A stretch of 9,359 nt of DNA. Origin: UBA6136 sp044378425. GTDB taxonomy: Bacteria > Pseudomonadota > Gammaproteobacteria > Methylococcales > Methylococcaceae. Numbering within the stretch: position 1 is the stretch's first letter; each line of letters starts with the position of its first letter. The translations under genes and the position numbers were made by a program. Below, in pieces: positions 6,565 to 9,359 of this stretch. Under the pieces are notes generated by a model. The model was not told where the DNA came from. It saw only the letters and a list, made by a program, of their open reading frames with translations, and made no database searches. The stretch spans positions 1 through 9,359 of the forward strand of contig JBILXN010000087.1 of the NCBI GenBank assembly GCA_044378425.1. Reading direction: 5' to 3'.

Positions 6565-8545
6565 GGCCAGGATGATCAAAAATTGGCAGATCAAGCTCAA
6601 ACCGCAGTTTCTGGCCGGGTAGGGTCATGGCGGTTGCTTGCCCACCATGAAGTTCGGCAACCTGCCTGACCAGATACAAACCCAAGCCTGCGCCGGCTAC
6701 ATTTGTCCGGTCACCATAGCGGAAATACTTCTCGAACAGACGCGGAAGGACAGACTCAGGAATCTCGGTACCCTCATTTTCTACGCTTATGCGCATCCAG
6801 CGATTATCGCTGGATCTTTCTATTGAAAGTCGAACAGGGATACCCGCATCGGCGTACTTGCTCGCATTATCCAGAAGATTATGGACCGCCCGATGCAGCA
6901 AGTAGATGTCGCCGCGACACGTCAGCGTGGTTTCGGGAATCTCGATCGAGAGTTCGGCAGATACTCCACCGACCTGAAAGGGTAGTTTGGCGAAGCCTGA
7001 CAGGGGCAAATCAAGCCTGTAATCAGAGAGGGCTGCATCCGCAAGATCACTGGCCGACAGGGTCGTTCTGCGTAAGTCCCACCCCCCCGAATCAACGCGT
7101 TCCCGTGACAGGGAATCCCTCACCAGGTTGTCCATTCGTTTGACGGACGAGCGGATATTATCCAGCCACTTTGCCGAGTCGCTCTCTGTTGCCCCACTGT
7201 TTATTGTCAAACATTGCAGGCTGGAATCGATGACCGCGATGGGGGTGCCCAACTCGTGTCCCAGCATTGCTATGAACAGACGCAGTTCCTCACCGCGTTT
7301 ACGTTCTTCCTTAATCTGGGTGCGCGCAAGTGCAAGTGCCATCTCGTGATGCCAGGAGGTCAATTGCAGTTGACGTATGCGGTAAGCCATAGCCGCCAGC
7401 ATCAGCAGCAGGTTCACCAAAGTACCGATCAGCCAGCTATGCAGCGTCCACGGCGTAGCGCTGAGCCAGCCGAGAGAGGTCATATCAGTGATGGATAGCA
7501 GGATGACAAAGATCAGATAGCCTAGAAAATTGAGGGTATTGCCGAGGTTGCGATCACGAAGGAACAAAGTCAGGCTGATTCCGGTAGAGCAGAGGCCATA
7601 CGTCAGGAATGCCAGCAAAGAGATATCTGTCCCAATCCGGGCGTAGGGTGTAGCCGCCAGACCGGCGCAGACGAGAAGTCCCAGGGCAAACCAGCGCCAC
7701 AGCCGCGTGAAGCGAGGGTAGTGCTCCTCCATGCGCAACAAGGAAAAGGAGAAAAAGATCGCGGCGCAGGCAAGAAGAGTGGGCATGGCGTTATCCAGCA
7801 CCACCACCCACCCGGGATGTTCGGGGAGCAAGTAGCCAGAGGTGTAGCCCTGAGTGGTGAGCGAGGTCAGAGCGGTCATCGACACCAGCAGAACATAGCG
7901 GCCATAAATGGCTGCCCCCGCCCATAACCAGTTAAGGGCACTCATCACCAGGACGATCAGCAAAATGCCGTAAGAGACACCAAACACGAAGTGATATACC
8001 TGACCGGTCCGGCGAAAGGCAGGTTCCGACAGCAACAGGTAATGCAGGGCCATGGCGCCACTGTTCTGGATGCGTACAAAACACTCGACATGGGTACCAG
8101 TGAGTGTGATGGAGAGAACGGGGAATAAGTTGGGTAACTTCCGTACCGAGAATGGCCGGCTGATGCCGCTGAGTTGCTCTTGTTCGTCGGGAGTATAAAA
8201 GCGGACATCGTCCAGATCGGCCGGCATCACGAGTAGAAATGCCTTTTGCCCTACCAGTGGCTCCGGTACATCAAGTTTGATTTTGAACCACCATGCCGCA
8301 TCGTCATGGCCCACCCTCAGATTTTGATCCAAAGGGCCAAATTTCTGGCTCATGGCGCCAGAAGTGACGTCCTTAAGGCCTGCTTGCCCTGATGAGTCCC
8401 TCAAAACCGATACCGTTGACCGCAGTCCATCCAGTCCTCGCAGATCAATGACGCCAGCATCGGCGAGGGCATTGCCTGCAACCATCACCAGTAGCAGGCT
8501 AATAACATGAAACCACCAGGGTGTGCGGGCGGGGTGTGCCCGCAT
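6557..8545 (-). CDS. 7TMR-DISM sensor histidine kinase
   Basis: 662 residues from ATG 8545. A signal peptide (1-28, Arg-containing start, hydrophobic SLLLVMVAG, cleavage after ALA) leads to a periplasmic 7TMR-DISM extracellular-type domain (about 30-178, with DDAAWWFKIKLD). Seven hydrophobic segments follow (about 183-390). A short coiled-coil-like linker (400-420) precedes the HisKA domain, with phospho-accepting His430 in FIAMLGHELGTP. The HATPase domain has N-box NLLDNASKYA (556-565), G1 VENEGTEIP, F-box LFEKYFRYG and G2 GAGLGLYLV (617-625). DISM domains are thought to sense small ligands; this ligand is unknown. There is no receiver domain, and the partner regulator overlaps its stop. The frame is open to ATG 8710, which would add 55 Pro-rich residues before the signal peptide; ATG 8602 is a third option. 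None has a clear ribosome site, and 8545 is chosen for the signal peptide. Confidence 0.93.
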   Translation of the reverse strand: MRAHPARTPWWFHVISLLLVMVAGNALADAGVIDLRGLDGLRSTVSVLRDSSGQAGLKDVTSGAMSQKFGPLDQNLRVGHDDAAWWFKIKLDVPEPLVGQKAFLLVMPADLDDVRFYTPDEQEQLSGISRPFSVRKLPNLFPVLSITLTGTHVECFVRIQNSGAMALHYLLLSEPAFRRTGQVYHFVFGVSYGILLIVLVMSALNWLWAGAAIYGRYVLLVSMTALTSLTTQGYTSGYLLPEHPGWVVVLDNAMPTLLACAAIFFSFSLLRMEEHYPRFTRLWRWFALGLLVCAGLAATPYARIGTDISLLAFLTYGLCSTGISLTLFLRDRNLGNTLNFLGYLIFVILLSITDMTSLGWLSATPWTLHSWLIGTLVNLLLMLAAMAYRIRQLQLTSWHHEMALALARTQIKEERKRGEELRLFIAMLGHELGTPIAVIDSSLQCLTINSGATESDSAKWLDNIRSSVKRMDNLVRDSLSRERVDSGGWDLRRTTLSASDLADAALSDYRLDLPLSGFAKLPFQVGGVSAELSIEIPETTLTCRGDIYLLHRAVHNLLDNASKYADAGIPVRLSIERSSDNRWMRISVENEGTEIPESVLPRLFEKYFRYGDRTNVAGAGLGLYLVRQVAELHGGQATAMTLPGQKLRFELDLPIFDHPGHE

Positions 8546-8726
8546 GCCCGGCGGCCGGCGGCACTGAAGGTGGATTGGCTGGGGAGCGCTGGGTGAATGC
8601 ATGACCGTGTTGACCGGGTGATTTAGCGGGGGCGGCTCCACGTGCTGCTTGCGGCAAGGGGGTGCCGTATCGGGCCTCACTTTAGCAGTTCTGGAGGGGA
8701 TTGGATTCATTTTGAATGGCGGGTAT

Positions 8727-8750
8727 TCAAGAGGGAAGTCAAGAGGGAAG
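8727..8750. repeat. Perfect 12-bp tandem duplication upstream of the kinase gene
   Basis: TCAAGAGGGAAG occurs twice head to tail (8727-8738 and 8739-8750), 17 bp before the outermost kinase start (8710). OmpR-family regulators commonly bind tandem direct repeats about one helical turn apart, so an autoregulatory operator is possible. A chance duplication is the alternative. Confidence 0.6.
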
Positions 8751-8763
8751 TAATGATGCCGAG

Positions 8764-8771
8764 TTTATATA
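8764..8771 (-). promoter_or_regulatory. Possible -10 element for the two-component operon
   Basis: The minus strand reads TATATAAA across these bases, giving a TATATA or TATAAA hexamer. At 16-18 bp upstream the -35 is poor (TGGCTC or TGTGGC, about 2 of 6), as expected if an activator is needed. The 12-bp tandem repeat would lie just downstream, around or after the start of transcription, which fits repression better than activation. Confidence 0.27.
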
Positions 8772-8818
8772 AGGGGGTTTCGCGTTGAGCCACAGGGTAC
8801 TGTGTGCTCCTCTTATAG

Positions 8819-8913
8819 CCCTGTCTTCCAGTCGTTAGACGGTAGATGCGTAGTTTATGCTGAAAATGAGCGCGCTAGCGGCGAGCGTTTCCGCTGGTTC
8901 AGGAGTGACAGGG
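8819..8913. repeat. 7-bp inverted repeat enclosing a hairpin
   Basis: CCCTGTC (8819-8825) and GACAGGG (8907-8913) are perfect inverted copies 81 bp apart. Between them, GCTAGCGG (8874-8881) pairs with CCGCTGGT (8891-8898) over 8 positions including two G-T wobbles, with a 9-nt loop. Together they could fold into a closed structure in an RNA from either strand. No transcript is established. Confidence 0.25.
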
Positions 8914-9180
8914 TTTCTTGGGACCAATGCAGCGTTGTATTTCAGGCGAAATGAACTGCGGCCGCATCAAGTCCCGGTTGGTAGGTCGTCAAGTGTTTAA
9001 TGTGCTTGGACTGACGTGTGGGGGATTGTTTTTTTGCTGCAAATGAGGCGCCGGATGGGGAGTTGGGCGACAGGGTGAGTGTTGTGCGGGTCGTCGTAAC
9101 CTTGGCGAATGCGTGAGACGCGATGGTACGCCCGGGAGCGCCGTGATCGGGCTTGTTGCGTGAAAGATACAGCCCTGCAA

Positions 9181-9193
9181 TGCCTCTGAGGCA
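9181..9193. repeat. Short perfect palindrome TGCCTC-T-GAGGCA
   Basis: A 6-bp perfect inverted repeat with one central base. Its near-zero loop fits a dimeric protein-binding site better than an RNA hairpin. GCGCTAA occurs twice shortly after (9234-9240 and 9248-9254, 14-bp period), and GTGCCAT twice (9288-9294 and 9304-9310, 16-bp period). Confidence 0.3.
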
Positions 9194-9252
9194 CCTGAGT
9201 GGGTGAGGGTGTGGCGATCAAATAGCAGGGAATGCGCTAACTTACCGGCGCT

Positions 9253-9284
9253 AATGGGTTTCTGCCTGATCTGCCCCCATTTTT
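9253..9284 (+). terminator. Weak terminator-like hairpin
   Basis: AATGGG (9253-9258) pairs with CCCATT (9276-9281), and the T run continues to 9284. The stem is 6 bp and the loop 17 nt, and the loop contains a direct repeat TCTGCC-TGA-TCTGCC. If real it would end a plus-strand transcript from the gene-free stretch to its left, for which no gene is seen. Confidence 0.25.
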
Positions 9285-9359
9285 AAGGTGCCATCGGGCG
9301 GGTGTGCCATGGTGTGGCGGCGGGGTTGCGCGAACCTTACAGTATCTAACGAAACCCCA

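Larger units (their letters stand above)
8751..9359. other. About 600 bp without a recognisable gene
   Basis: No frame here has both a credible start with ribosome site and protein-like sequence. The longest minus-strand frames (up to 74 codons, ending near 8990) are Pro/His/Ser-rich and read like out-of-frame translation. A plus-strand frame of 47 codons (8857-9000, MLKMSALAASVSAGSG...) lacks a ribosome site. A plus-strand ATG at 9309 is open to the window edge for 17 codons with no ribosome site. The stretch holds short hairpins and repeats listed separately, a T7 run near 9030, and hairpins GCGT/ACGC (9111-9121) and GCCCG/CGGGC (9130-9152). It most likely combines the control region of the kinase operon with intergenic sequence before a gene outside the window. 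Confidence 0.6.

Noticed and set aside
8771..8800. Sigma54-type promoter upstream of the kinase (TGTGGC on the minus strand)
   Set aside because: The GG and GC elements are not at the required spacing and the TTGC half is missing.
8857..9000. Possible 47-residue plus-strand small protein (MLKMSALAAS...)
   Set aside because: There is no ribosome site, codon use is mixed and no family is recognised. A small protein cannot be excluded, but the sequence does not support one.
9310..9345. tRNA T-arm-like GGTTCGCGC on the minus strand near the right edge
   Set aside because: The GTTCRA pattern is broken and no acceptor, D or anticodon arms can be drawn around it.

Overview
This window is bacterial chromosome from a Gram-negative organism, most likely a pseudomonadote (beta-, gamma- or Acidithiobacillia-like). 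The evidence is the lipid A flippase gene msbA, a proteobacterial-type SucCD pair, a YicC-family endoribonuclease close to the E. coli protein over its full length, and a zinc-ribbon Nudix hydrolase of a type familiar from proteobacteria. Base composition is moderately GC-rich. Nothing identifies a species. No transposase, integrase, CRISPR array, tRNA or rRNA was seen.

Left half, plus strand: the 3' part of msbA (1-666), then a small membrane-anchored Pro/Ala-rich protein of unknown function (832-1287) closed by a strong intrinsic terminator (1313-1347). Next is a self-contained sucC-sucD operon (1432-3458) with a 4-nt ATGA overlap, encoding both subunits of succinyl-CoA synthetase. A Nudix hydrolase gene on the minus strand (4022-3447) runs into sucD tail to tail, and the two coding regions overlap by 12 bp. 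yicC (4271-5140) is divergent from the Nudix gene and has an excellent Shine-Dalgarno.

Right half, minus strand: a three-gene cassette reading leftward. It holds a 7TMR-DISM sensor histidine kinase (8545 or 8710 to 6557), an OmpR-type response regulator (6564-5836, start overlapping the kinase stop by 8 nt), and an unrecognised 186-residue protein (5748-5188). The kinase and regulator clearly form a two-component system. The third gene follows after an 87-bp gap and may be co-transcribed or a target. The kinase start is uncertain because no candidate has a ribosome site.

The last ~650 bp (8711-9359) has no convincing gene. It contains the presumed control region of the two-component operon, including a perfect 12-bp tandem duplication, and several small hairpins. 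The most interesting items are the two-component cassette with its unknown partner, the tandem repeat upstream of it, the three-armed mutually exclusive hairpin arrangement before yicC, and the anchored orphan protein next to msbA. All regulatory readings are inferences from sequence inspection alone.
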